The notes beneath the pieces are model-generated. The model saw nothing but the letters and a program-made list of their open reading frames with translations. It was not told the DNA's origin and did not search any database. Below, piece by piece: positions 1 through 12,500 of a stretch of 64,000 nucleotides of DNA (positions are counted from its first letter, which is position 1; each line of letters opens with the position of its first letter). A program made the position numbers and the translations under genes. Source of the stretch: Sodiomyces alkalinus F11 (taxonomy: Eukaryota > Ascomycota > Sordariomycetes > Glomerellales > Plectosphaerellaceae); the NCBI RefSeq assembly GCF_003711515.1, contig NW_021167080.1:717200-781199 (forward strand). The letters are read 5' to 3'.

Positions 1-2087
1 AGGTCGCGAAGTGGTTCCTATAAACCGGGCGCCTCCCGGACTTCCGACTAGCACGATAACTAGAAGCGGAGGCGTAGTAAAGCCCTTATAGCGCTAGAAC
101 CTTAGGTATAGATACGGGGAGGTAAAGATAACTATAAAGGGAGGTAAAGACGACTACGAAAGGAATAAGTAAAGGGAGAGTAAGATATTTATTAATAGTC
201 GCTATATAACCGCGCTATAGGCGCGCTACGTTTACTCGTTATCTATATACTTATCGGACTTATTATTATCGTTATCGGAGCTAATCGCTCTACTATCCAT
301 TAGGATAACCTTATCCTTACCTTTACCCTTATCCTTAGTGGCTAAGGCCGTAAGGTCTCCCGATAAAGGGATAGGGATACCCTATAATACGCGTTAGTAG
401 CGGGGTCGGTGCGGGGTCGGCGCGGGGTCGGCGCGGGGTAACTTATAAGGTAAGCGAGGATAAGCTCTAATATCTCGCCGTTATAAGCGTAGCTACCACT
501 ATAACTCTATAGGCGCGTAGCGGCGGGGGCAGCGATTATACTAATACTATTAGCCCGGCGGAGGGCGGCGCGGTACGCCCGAAAGGCGTAAGTTCAATGG
601 GTAGCCGCCTACTAATACTTCCGGATATTCTATAATAGGATCAGTAATAAGGATATAGCGTATACGGTATAACGGAGAAGGGGAAAACCTATAAAAGGAG
701 TTAGGGCGGCGCGGGCGGCGTGGGCGGCGGCGGCGGTAGCGATACGGGCGGTAGCGGCGTCGTTATAAGGGAGGGGGACTTAATAGGAGGATTAAAGGAG
801 TAAAGACGTAGTAAGGGCATAGCGGGGATAAACCGGGGTATAATAGCTATTACTATAACTACTATTAATATATTTAATATAATAAGCGCCGGCTCCTAAA
901 TCGGGTTAGTAAATATAGCACGGAGCGGGGGCACCGCGGGGGCGTAGCGGGAACACGACGGGACTATATACTAGGAGGGTTTTAGTAGGGTACGGCCCAG
1001 TAGTCTTATACTAAGGATATAACGTATAAGGTATAGGGCGATAAGCGGACGGTAGGGGTAACGGCGGACTATACCGGGTCAGAATATAAAGCGGGGGCGT
1101 AAAAGGGGCGCGATGATAATAGAGCGAGGAACTTATAGTAGAAGGCTAAGGGGTAGCCGGCCTTTTACCCTTATAGGCGCCGGCACCGGCTCCCCCTTTA
1201 GTGATAGAGGTCTTATTACTAGGTATCTAAAGGGGTAGGAGAGTTAGACTAAGGCGGGCGCTATAGGAGCGGAGCGGGGGCGGCGTGAGGATAGCGCGAC
1301 CCGGGACCCCGTTAAATCCCCTACTATATAGCCGAATAGCACCGGGGATCCTATACAGGAATTCTAAGGCCGTACCTATATCGCACCGACCACGTAAAAC
1401 TTACCTTAAGAATAATAGCTTAAAGGAGGAAAAGAGGAAAAGAGGAAAAAAGAGAAAAAGAGGGAGGGTTATAAGAAAAGGGAGCGGCAGATTAGCCCTA
1501 TAAGTCACTACGCCTTCTAGGGAATAGTAGCCACGCCCGGCCTATACTATAGCGCTTACCCCGGAGAGCCTACGTAGCGCGAGTAAGGTAGGCATATAAC
1601 TAAATAAGGGCTACTATAAATAGCAGGTATATAAAAAAGGTTTTAGAATAAATAATAAATAAAGGAAGGAGTAAGGGGGGGGGGTAGGCGTATACCCCCC
1701 CTACAAAAGGGAGGGAGGGCATAAAAGGTGCCGCGGCGAGGCAAGAATAACCTCGCCGGATCCGGAATAAAGAAAAGGACGACGGCGAGGGACTATAGCG
1801 ATAGCGTACCGAGGGCGTGTGCGACCGATATAGTACCTACTAAACTAACTAGCTAACCCCTGTTAGCTACTAGCCCGGAGGTAAGATCCGGTTTTCGAAT
1901 AGCGATAAAAACGGGACCGCGGAGCAATACCATAGAGGCCACGCACAATAAAACTACCTATATAACAAGAGCGCAGGGGCTTTTATCTATTAACGGTTTC
2001 CCCTTAAGAATTAGAGAAGGACTATTACCTAGGTGGCTAGCCTAGCTTAGCTAAGCGAGAGCAGAGTAATAAATAATAATAATAATA
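1..2087 (+). repeat. 3' region of a Tad-like LINE, copy 1 (cut by window start)
   Basis: Position 1 aligns with 37871, and the two stretches stay alike to a shared AAT-rich tail (about 2069-2087 here, 39909-39925 in the other copy). In the second copy this block directly follows a LINE reverse-transcriptase ORF, so I read this as the 3' end of another copy of the same LINE, with the body left of the window. The block is GC-rich in places, with runs of GCGGGGTCG and GGCGGCGG. A Lys/Arg-rich frame at 1285-1503 is also open in the other copy (about 39143-39361), but no function is recognised. Confidence 0.7.
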
Positions 2088-2211
2088 GTATAAGTAATTC
2101 CTCGCGCGATATACTATATAGTAGCCCTTAAGGCAGGGGTGGTTCCTTATCGTCTATCCCTTTTACGATATTCACTTCGTAATCGTTCCTTAGTTAGTAT
2201 AGGGGTAATAG
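2088..2211. other. Short spacer that hosts element A
   Basis: These 124 bases lie between the LINE tail and the left LTR of element A. The last five bases, aatag, are repeated right after the right LTR (28043-28047), so this spacer was once continuous with the DNA at 28048. No gene is seen. Confidence 0.5.
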
Positions 2212-2585
2212 TATTAGGTGCCCCTGCCTAGGAGATAGGGGCCAGGTACACGACGGGAATATAACAGTTTCCCGTGTAGACGAGACCGGGCTCCCGTCTT
2301 AATATAGCTATAGCTACCCTAGGCCGATACTATTATATAAAGCTATAGCCTAGGCTTAGGCGTAGATATCCGTTTACGATATCCGTTTAACTATACTAGT
2401 ACTAGCCTAGGAGTATATAGTACTTATATAATACCCTCTCCTTAATATAAAAAGGGCAGCGATTATTCCAATTCTTTAGGACTACCTATATTTAGACTAG
2501 CTATAACCACTACTTAATCCACGCCTATTCCCTTTTAGACCCTCTTACTATTACTTTCTTACTCCTTATAATTACCTATCTATTA
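2212..2585 (+). repeat. Left (5') LTR of element A
   Basis: 374 bp, matching 27669-28042 in sequence and exactly in length. It starts TATTAGGTGCCCC. The last bases differ slightly from the partner (tctatta here, tctaata there). Differences between the copies are mostly T/C and A/G changes, as RIP would give. Confidence 0.88.
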
Positions 2586-5129
2586 TAATAATCGCTCTAC
2601 CTTTCTAAAGAGTATAAGGACTATTAAAGAGTATTAATAAAAAACCATATCTTCTTATAAGAATAATAAGACTTATAATATAGTTAGCCCCTTTAACCTT
2701 TTACCGCTAAATATCGATAATCCCTTTAGCCTAGGCGCCTCTACGATATAAGTATAACATAACTAAAGCGTGCCCTAGACGGCGATAGACCTTAATCTCT
2801 ACCCTTTTCCCCTTAGCGGGTAGTACCCCTTATTACCTATACCCCGACCCGTCTACCCTATCTTTAGAAGGGTATCCCCTATAACTAGCTAATTAATATA
2901 TAGGTTAAGGAACGGATTCAGTGGTTTAAGGCGTTAAAGACGCGGAAGCGTAAACTTAACCGACGTATCGTCTTTAAAGCCGCTAGAACTAATTCCCTGA
3001 CTGATCCTAACCTTAATAGCCGTGCTATTATACGATAACGTATCGCGGAGCCCTATCGCTTTATTTTAAATACCTAGTCCTTTATTCCCTTTTCTTCTAC
3101 TATTTAGGGCCACGTTAATACTAACCCCCTCTAGACCCTTACTAGATCTAGGGCTAATTCTTTATAGACGAAGATTAACTATATAGTCCTTAAGTGGAAC
3201 GGCGAGTTATAGGTAAAATACGGGATATTTATCTAGGAGGTAAAATAAAGGTTTATGTTTAACCCTAATAGCCTTCCTAATAACGCCTTAAAGAACTACT
3301 ATATTATAGCCTCTTTACCGAACTACCTTAAGAAAAGATAGTAATCTTACCTCCGGCACGCTTACAATAATAACTTATCCCGGGTTACTTAGGGGGCCCT
3401 AAAAACCTAGTTAGGTAAATAAGGTAACGATTATAATACGCGTTTACTTAAAGTCGTCTTATAGATATAAACTAATAACTGCTCGGACTAAAAGCCTAGT
3501 AAACCCTTTACGAAGTTTATTTAGCTATAAGAAGCCCTAGAAGCGGAACTCCTTAATGGTCTACCGGACTAGTAGCGGATCTAGATAGTCCTTACTCGAG
3601 TTCTACTCCTAATCCGGGACTATATTTCATCCACGTATAGAACCCCGAAAACCTACCTAAAATATAATAAGGAATATAAGAGGGCCGAGTAACTAAAAAT
3701 TCAGCCTTTAGTAAAGGGATAATAGCCGTCTACCCCTCGTACTAACTATAGCCGAGGAACCCTTCTTAGAATACCGGCGACTTCGAACCCGCCTAGAACT
3801 ACTCAGAATATAGGATACCTATAGGATTAGGCTAAGTCTTATTATACCCTAATTAAACTTATTATATACTTTAACTAGAACTAAAAGGGTTATTATACTA
3901 ATACTTACCCCTCCTTTACTTATACTAATCTAAATAAACTACCTATTTCGTTAATACGTCAGATAGTAGGTTATATTATTAATAAGATAGCCTAGGAACT
4001 CACCCCGTCTTAAGCGACGGCTACTACCACTATACTAATAAAGGCGCGTATCTCCCTCCGCTAAGGCAGGGAATAGATATAGACCCCGGCTTTCCTAGAT
4101 AGGGGAGCTAATATTAATATTTTAGACTAATCCTTTCTAGGTCCTAACTAGGTCCCCTTTAGACCCCCCTTTCCTATATCCTGGATCATGGAGGGATAAA
4201 AGAAATCTACCCTTAGCTCCGCTATTTAACTTATCTTCACGACTAACTAATAGAAGTAAAGAAAAGTATAATATATCGAATTTTATATTATAAACCTAGA
4301 CCCTAAAGGCTCCCGAATTATCCTAGGATAACCTTAGCTAGTAGTCGCTACCCCTATAATCGATTAGTAAACTAGTACCTAGTATTACCCCCTAGAATAC
4401 TCCAACCTCCACGTTATCTTAAGCCGATAAGAATTACAGAAAGCTATAAAGGAGGCCGTAACGGTTTTAATCCTATCCTCCTCTATACTAGTCTAACGCG
4501 TGGCTAGGGTAGGCCTTAATCTTAACCCCTATCCTCCTAACCTAATAGCCCCCCCTAAGCCGGCTATCCTCTCTAAACTATACTAAGATTTCGGTAATAT
4601 ATTCGATATCGATAATACCGGGTAGCTCCCCGCCTACTAATAATAGGACTACATAATTAAAATCGAGGAAAGGAAAAAGCCTCCTTTTAGTCCTATCTAC
4701 CTACTAGCTATATAAGAGCTTAAGGTCCTCCGCTAGTATATCCAAGACGTTATCCGTAAGGGTTAGATTCGACTAGTATTTAGTTCTTATAAGGCCTTTA
4801 TCCTATTTATCCCTAAGAAGGGTAGTAAGCTACGCCTTTAAGTGGACTATAAGGGATTAAATAAGGTGACTATTAAAGATTATACCCCAGAACTATTAAT
4901 TTATAAGATCCTGGACCGTTTATCCTTAGCGTAGTACTATACTAAGCTAGACCTTAAGGACGTCTATTACCGGCTCCGGATTAGCGCGGGCGATAAATAG
5001 AAAACGGCCTTCCGCACAAAATATAGCCACTTCGAATACCTTATAATACTCTTTAGCCTAACTAATACCCCCGTCAGTTTCTAATAATATATTAACTAAG
5101 CCCTTACTAAACACGTTAATATAATCTAT
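2586..5129 (+). pseudogene. Element A gag, protease and first half of reverse transcriptase
   Basis: No long open frame remains, but plus-strand translation through TAA/TAG shows Gypsy parts in order. A gag-like stretch is at about 2890-3800. A protease-like DRGANINIL (about 4094-4120) stands where retropepsins have D-S/T-G-A. The reverse transcriptase starts near 4700, with PKKGSKLRL then KLDLKDVYYRLRI at about 4941-4985. Shortly after, GDK-stop-KTAF has TAG at 4998-5000 where Gypsy enzymes have Trp, a direct RIP footprint. The frame stops at 5129, where element B starts, before the YxDD motif, which is found at 23057. Confidence 0.85.
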
Positions 5130-5333
5130 TATTACGGGCTATAACACGTGGAATAGTCCCCGGTAGCGGCCGGGACTCAGAAGCACGGACCCCCTGGTAA
5201 GGCCTGTGCGATCCTATATATACTTAGCTGTCTACACACCACGTAGACTTTTCCCTTCCTCTATTCCTTTCTTAGTTCGAATAATCTATATTTTCGGCCT
5301 TAATACATGAATAACTTTTAATAAGCCGTTATA
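5130..5333 (+). repeat. Left (5') LTR of element B
   Basis: 204 bp, starting TATTACGGGC and ending GCCGTTATA, paired with 22842-23045. It contains a pyrimidine-rich tract (GACTTTTCCCTTCCTC...) followed by AATAATCTAT. The same module occurs near 28425 and, reversed, near 30230, which suggests a conserved promoter or transcription-start part of the LTR. Confidence 0.88.
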
Positions 5334-5399
5334 TATTCGAACTTATAAGATTATAAGCTTCGATGCTTATATAGAAGGAGGTCCTAGCCACTTCGCCCC

Positions 5400-6613
5400 G
5401 AGCCTACTAAGGGGCTAAGGGCAGGTCGTAAAGACCTCGTATAACGAGATCGACGAATACGTGTTGTAACGCGTATGAGAAGCGGTAAGGATATATATCG
5501 CCCCTATTTATAATATAATCGCTAGCCTATAAGCGGCCTTTAAGAGGTCTTAACTTAACCCGTACCTTATATCCACCACGCACTTAACGCCTACCCTAAT
5601 CGTCACGCCCTTGCCCTTATATAGGCCCCTAAAGGCAGAGACTACTATACCGATCCCGCTACCGCCGCTACCGGCACCCACGCTCTTATACCGGGTATAG
5701 TAGGTCGCCGTTCTCGTAAAATTTAGTAGAAAGCATATAGAATACACTATTTAGTCCTAGGCTATACGACTAAAACTTAAACTTAATAGCCTGCTATTTC
5801 GTAGTAATAAAGAGGCGTGGTATTTAATTAACGCGTGCTTAGACACCTAGCCTTAGCAGGTAGTTAGTACCTTCTTCGGTAACAGAGGTATAAACGGTGA
5901 ATTTAACCTAAAGGAATTTATAGCCTACCTTAACCGCACGTATAAGGACCGTAACGAATAAGGTCACGCTACTAACGCCCTTACAGCGATAAAGTAAAAA
6001 CCCGACTAGCCGTTCGCGCGCTTTCTCCCGACTTTTAAAAGGAACCTAGCGTAAGTAAGAGGCCACGATTAGGTGGACTATATTAAGATATCGTTTCTTA
6101 ATAGCGTCCTAAACGATAGGCTATATAATAGCCTAGTAGTAACCAACCTCCCCGATACCTATACCGAGTAGGTCGATAAAGTATAAATAATCGCGTAGAG
6201 ATAAAAGGGTATTAGTAAGTCGTACTAACTAATTCCCGTCACCTATAAACTAGCTAAGGACGCTAATAGCGATATCGCTATAGGTAGACTTAATAAGGTT
6301 AATAAGTCTAAGGGGACCTAATAGAAACCTAACCGCTACGCGAATATTATATATTAGAATTACTAGAAGATAGGCTATATCTAATAGCACTATAAGAGTA
6401 AGAAAGAGATAGTGGTATAAATATCCCCTTAAAAGGAGGAACCCGAAGATATTCCCGAAGATACTAAAGACTTAGAAAAAGAGTAACTCTAGTGCGAAAT
6501 CGGGTACCAGAGCCGATAACGTAAAAGTAACGCGAGTAGGAGGAGTTTAAACCGCTATTACGGAGCGAGTTAGTATTAATATAAGTAAGAGTTAATAGTA
6601 GTGGTTAATAAAC
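5400..6613 (+). pseudogene. Element B gag with erased zinc knuckle
   Basis: Plus-strand translation through stops gives a gag-like protein. A CX2CX4HX4C zinc knuckle can be placed at 6352-6393, but every metal-binding position is now Tyr (TAT or TAC), which fits Cys (TGY) and His (CAY) codons after RIP. A basic KSKKE tail follows. The frame ends in element C at 6614. The open frame at 5550-5747 on the minus strand is a shadow of this region. Confidence 0.75.
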
Positions 6614-6963
6614 CGATATGCCCTGTTTAGGCATATCTCTAGCTAGCCAGTACTATCGGACCTAGGGCTTCTAGGGTTTAGAATAGCAACCTTTAGGTAT
6701 AGAAAATGGAGTATAATAAAGATATCCTCTACTAAACTAAGGGGGAACCGCGCCGAGGATATATCCCTCGGCCGATTCGGCCTAACTATAATCCGTACTA
6801 TCCGTACTACTATAGTCCGGGCACTATACGTTCCCTATCCGTACGGATAGCCCCGGGGCTATACGTTCCCTATCCGCGCGAATAATGCCCGCGCTATCCG
6901 TTCTATAGTAGGGCCGATAGTGCTAGCGTTAATCCTACAGAGGCTAGGTAATAGGGCGTATTA
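6614..6963 (-). repeat. 3' LTR of element C (left copy)
   Basis: 350 bp, the same length as 16260-16609. About 110 bp at the left end match the 3' end of the element D LTRs in reverse; the rest differs. TATACCCCGGGCG just inside is the mirror of the sequence before the right LTR of D and probably includes the polypurine tract. Confidence 0.85.
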
Positions 6964-7329
6964 TATACCCCGGGCGATAAAAGCCCTATATCCTATGGGC
7001 GTCCTCTATCGCGGCGTGGACCGGGTACTCGGACTATAACGCGCCGGTGTAGAATAGTTACCGCGTGGTTATTTACTTAGTAACCGTGCGCGGGATAGTG
7101 GTTATAATAGAAAGGAAATAGTGGATATAGTAATATAATATATTACGCTAACTACACGCTATTACTACTCCGTATAGGTACTACGAGAAAGGGAAAAGCA
7201 AAATAAAAGTAAACGACCGAGTAATAGGTAGATAGGGAGTAAATAGGGAAGCGACTATATAGGAGAAAGAACGAAGAAAGAAGAAAAATAAACACGAACC
7301 GAGCTATTTATCCCTTATACACTTAATCC

Positions 7330-9140
7330 GATCTATGCTCATTAGCATATCCTATACGCCTTTGCCCTAATGCCTAAGCCCTATACTATACTATAAAAAT
7401 AATACCGTATCCTAAACCTCTATATAAGACGATTCGCTTATATTAAAACGCGTTTATAGCGCGCTAATACCGTCTTATAATAGACGGGACGTTTAGATTA
7501 TAACGATTTTTAGCGGAGCGGGGTTACTATCTAGGAATCCTTAGAGCGTAGTCTTACGCTTTAGAATAGTAGCGATCTTCTTATCCTTAATATAGGCGGC
7601 TTACTTGATAATAGTCGCCTCGGAAATATTATAGGAGATTAGGATACCCTTTTTACCGTGCGAGTCGTAATAACGCGCGATAACTGCCCCGCGCCTAAGA
7701 ATAGTTTCCGCGAGTGTTAGGTCGTCTTAGAGGCGTTTAGCTAGCGTCTCCCTTTTACCGTCCTTTAGGGTGCTAAAGGTATCTAGCGTGGCGAGGTGGA
7801 CGTACTTCTCTATACGCTAGTATAAGACTAACTACTATAGGTTAACCGCATTTTATAGCTTATCCTTAATTACGAACTCGGTAATAAACCCCGCGGCCTA
7901 GATTATAACCGGTAGCGGGAGCACGGTAGCGTAGTCGCGCCACTTAACTTCTCCGAAGGTCTAATCTCGGAACTTAAAGTCCTTAAGGCAAACTAGGGCA
8001 GAGGCGTTATATAGACGCTTAGCTAGGCCCTTAATAATCTACCTTTATAGTATATCCTCGCCGGAGCGGGTAAATAGTCTTTTAGCTAAAGGGGGGGCGG
8101 TATAGCCCTGATAAGGGCGCTTAGTGCCCGCCGTGGGCGAGGGTATAGCTAGTACGGTCGACGTAGGAATAGTCTAAGCGCTAAGCTATAAGCTGGTAAG
8201 GATATCCGTAGCGCTACGTATAGTTAGTATAGGCCCCGGCTAGATATTACGTATAAAGGCCTAGATAGCCTATACCCGCGGCTTTATATTAACGGGGTAG
8301 TCTATAGTGTTAACGGCGTATTACTAGGGTATAATAACTCTATCGCAGATATTTTTTATACTACTAACTAGTTCCTCGTATACGTTAGCTAGCTTATAGA
8401 TCTTTTATATTATACCGGCGGGGACTATCGTATCCGTAAGGTAGATAGTCAGGCTACCGCTAAGTGGTAGAGCATTACTAGGGGTAACCGTGGCGGCGCG
8501 CAGTAGGGGCGAACCTAAGAGGGTGATAGTAAGGCCGAGATAACGGCTATTAGGCGGGTTAGGTAAAAACTAGCCCTTTACGGCTTTTAGGGTATCATAA
8601 CGGGCTATAGCGAGATATTACTCGAATATCTAGGCGCTCTGAGTCTAGTTAGCGACGTTAAGGTTATTATCTAGTAAAGACTACGGCTAGGGGTATAACG
8701 CCACGATCTACTATGCGATATCGATAAATACTAGGCGCTCGGCTTTATCCGCGGGGGCGAAGATAGTATAGACGAGGCGGCGGCTAAGCGGGTCGTTATA
8801 ACCGGCGTTAATTACTTACTAATAATAGGACGCGACTATTAACTTATTATCACGGCGCTACTAATTAAACACTACGCTAATAGACTATAGACATATAATA
8901 ATACCGTTCTTATCTCTAAATAGCGTAATAGCTTTAAAGTATCCGTTAAAGGTAAGCCCGGCCCCGGTCTTTCCCTTAGAGAAGTACTTAGAGAACTCCT
9001 GCACGAACTCTTAGTCCTTTAACCGATAGACGTCTATTAGGTACTCGACCACGTAGTAGTTTAGGAGACTTACTATAAACGGAGGGAGAATATTATAAGC
9101 GCCTAGTAAACTAAGAGAAAAAAAAGGGTATATACGAGAT
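7330..9140 (-). pseudogene. Element C additional sense ORF downstream of integrase
   Basis: Minus-strand translation from about 8040 to 7560 gives a convincing coding frame with only scattered TAA/TAG stops. Readable blocks include KGLAKRLYNASALVCLKDF, WRDYATVLPLPVII and GKRETLAKRL. The part from about 9100 to 8100 aligns with the frame at 50068-51000 in element D. It lies where retroviruses have env, but no signal peptide or fusion motif is seen, and I do not recognise the protein. LYNASALVCLKDF matches LFNSGAAFISKEF in D, so the copies are homologous here too. Function unknown. Confidence 0.55.
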
Positions 9141-9599
9141 ACTACGAGATAATAACTAGGGAACCACTGCCTATTTACCTTATAAGTTATAATAGTGACT
9201 ATATACGAAGACTAGTAACTATAATACTTACGAAGATAGCTATAATAGTAAAGAGTAGGAGAAGATTAGTAAGCGTAGCCGGGCGTTTAGGGAATTTGTT
9301 ATAGCCGGGTAGAAGGGCGGGCTAATCTAGTAGAACGGCGCGGTTTATACTATTTTTATTATTACTCCGCGTTATTTTTCTTTCGTATACCTACTATTCG
9401 AAGATAGGATAACCCTTATACCTTCTCTTACTTAAGTTTAAGGTCGTTTACTATACCTGGACGGCGTATAGTTACCTCGGGTAACTTACTTTCCTTATTT
9501 AGTGCCGGGTAAGGCTATAAGGCTAGGCCGGTATTCCTTAAAGGCCCTTTACTTTAAGTATCTTTTAATCCTCGGGTCCTTTTAATATCTCCTAGTCCT

Positions 9600-12500
9600 A
9601 TTGCTTTATCCTTTTTCGCTTCTTTCGTTACTACTTATAGGGTCCCTAAGGCTCTTTATCATTCCTTAAAGGCGTTAAGTATTTCCGGTACGTCTATAGC
9701 TTCTCTTAGTATCTAAGCATTATACTAACTAGGCTATCCCCTTTATCAAATCAGGTATTTAACGCGGGGCTTACCGCAGCCTTTCTTAGTAACTCTCTTA
9801 TCCAGGATAGCTTCGATCTCGTAATACTCGTATAAGTCGCGCTACTTATATTTATCTTTATCGGGGTTATTAGGGCGAATAGGCCCTCTATTAGCCGTCT
9901 AGCCGGGGAACGGGTTTCTACCCGGTTCCTTTACCGGTTATAGATAGGTAATACTAATAATAGGATAGATATTAAGCGTTACTAGTAGTTCTAATAGATA
10001 TATTAGCGGCGAGACCTATTTCTTAACCTTAAATAGTCCTATTCGTTACTAACCGAGCTTCGTTAAGGGTTTACTAGGCAGCGAATAGCTATACCCGAGC
10101 TTAATAAAGATAAAGTCCCCGGGAGCGAACCGAATACTGCGATACCTCTTATCGTATAGCCTTTTTATATATATCGAGGCTAAGGCGATAAATAGGTTAG
10201 CGTCTTCCTAGAATAGTTCCCGAGTAAACTACGGGTTTATATTACCGATTATATTAAGGGGGCTATTCGTTCGTATACTATATAGTAGTTCATTAGGTAA
10301 ATACCCTAAAACTTCGCTAAAGGCGTTATTCAGGTTAAACTATAGCGCGATAATACCCTTTATCCACGGTATATTTAGGTATATAGCGAGGAATATACGG
10401 ATAGCGATCTTAACTATCTAATTCTTCTATTCGGATAGTCTATTAGTTTATAGGTGCTATACTATTAAGAACTTAAGTAGCGTGCCCGCCTCCTTCTAGA
10501 GCACTATCTAAAAGGCGGATAGGAACTTAGGGTTCTAATCTAAGTTAATTTCTCGGGGGATACCCTAATTACCGAGCTAGAGGAATTAAAAGAGAATATA
10601 AGCCTAGTCCTCCGCTATATAAGAGGTATACCCCGGAATAAGGAGGGTGGCTTGTAAACTTATCCGGTACTATAAGGAGGGAGTCGAATAGGGGAAAGCC
10701 CTCCCTTTACTAGGGAGAGCTAGCTAAAGGTACCTTAGGTAAGTCGATAATAAAATCTATAATAATAGTATAGAACAGAATAGGGTGAGTTATAATTAGC
10801 TATATATCGCTAAGTAGGCGCTAACGATTAGTCTAATTAATAGCGTATATCGAGTAGTTAGCGATATAGGTCTTAATTTCCTTATAGAGCTTAGGAATAG
10901 CGAATCGGCTAACTAGCTTATACTAGGTTCTTTTAACGCCGAAATAGTAGCGCTTATTATAAGCGGCCTAAATAAATTCCTAATATAGGGAGAATAGGAT
11001 ATAAAGCCAACGCTTCCCGCTCTATTCTAGATAGTAAAGGAGACCGTTTTCTAACTCGAAGGGGATCTTAATTAGCGAATTATAGTTCTATAGCTAGGTA
11101 AGGATAAATCCTTATTTAGTATTATTAGTATAGCTATTATTAATTCATTATTATAGGTTAGTATTTATTTTAAGCTCGGAGAAGTGATAAATAGCTTAAT
11201 CGCACTAAATCCGTTCTAATTCCCTATTATCTTCCGCTTCTAAAGGGTTTATTATAGGTAGCCATGATACGGCGTTAGCCACGATATTCGTCTTCCCGGG
11301 GATATACCGATAATCTAACTAAAACTAGCTAAGGAACTCCGAGGAGAGGATAAGCTTTATATTTAACTTAGTCTTATCTATACTAGATAGCGTAGTAGAC
11401 ATTATAATACCGACGGTAGCGGCGTAGTCCGTAAGGATAATAGTCGGATTATGATAAGCGGACTAAATAATAGTTCGGGTTTTACGAACGGCCTATATTA
11501 GGTAGGCGACCTTTAGTTTAGTCGGCTAATACTTCTACTCGACTATATTAAGACCTTTACTAATATAAAGTACTAGATAAATAAGGGTCTTATTAATAAT
11601 GCTTTTAGCGAGCTATTTAGTCTTATCGATAAGCTAGAATAATATAGCGGAGAACCCGTGCTCCTTAGAGACGTCTAGCTAGATAAAGAGGATCTTCCCT
11701 AGGTCGTGGTAGAAAAGGCAGATATCCGAGGTAAGTACGTCTATAACGTCCTTAAATAACGCTATTTCTTCGGCCGTAAGCTTAAATACTATTTATTTAG
11801 TATAGGCCTTATATACTTAGCCTTAGTCCTTCCCGAGCTAATAAGCCTCCGCGAGTAGGGTAGTCTTCTATTATTAAAGGGAGGCGATTTAATAGGCGAA
11901 CCTCGGGATAAGGTGCCGTAGCCACCCGGTTATACTAATCTATTACTTAAGCGATTAGAGCGATAATAGCGGATGGATCCTTTATAGGGTATCAGTGCGT
12001 TCCTTTATATTAAAGAGACCTAAAGTATCGACCTTAAATCCTAAAAGCTATACTAATAGGTAACCGATAAAAGATTTACCCGAGGAGATAAAGATCCGCT
12101 TCCGGCTAAATAGCGATAGTATAGTCTTTAGGTGCTAGGCGTATTCCTGCTTAGTATCTAAGGCCACGATAATATTACTAATAAAGGCGACGGCGAACTT
12201 CTTATACGGCCGGAGTAGCTTATCTATATAGCGCTAGATATAAGCTAGCGAATTACGGAAGCCTATAAGCATAACCTTTAAATACTCTTATCCCTAATAT
12301 AAGACGATAGTAAACCTTTTACGGTACGGCTTATATACCGGGAACTAGTAGAAGAAGGCTTAAGCGTCGGTAACGGAGATAAACCTCTTCCCCCGGAGGC
12401 GCCGGATTACCTTATCCTATAACGGTATCGGGTATACGTCGGGAATAATAACCTTATTCAGGGTATAAAGATTAACTATTATCCGGCCCTTCTACTTCCT

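Noticed and set aside
1285..1503. Lys/Arg-rich 72-codon frame, also open in the second repeat copy
   Set aside because: The copies are near-identical repeats with a purine-rich composition that lacks stops in this frame; no start codon is kept (GTG here, GCG in copy 2) and no family is recognised.
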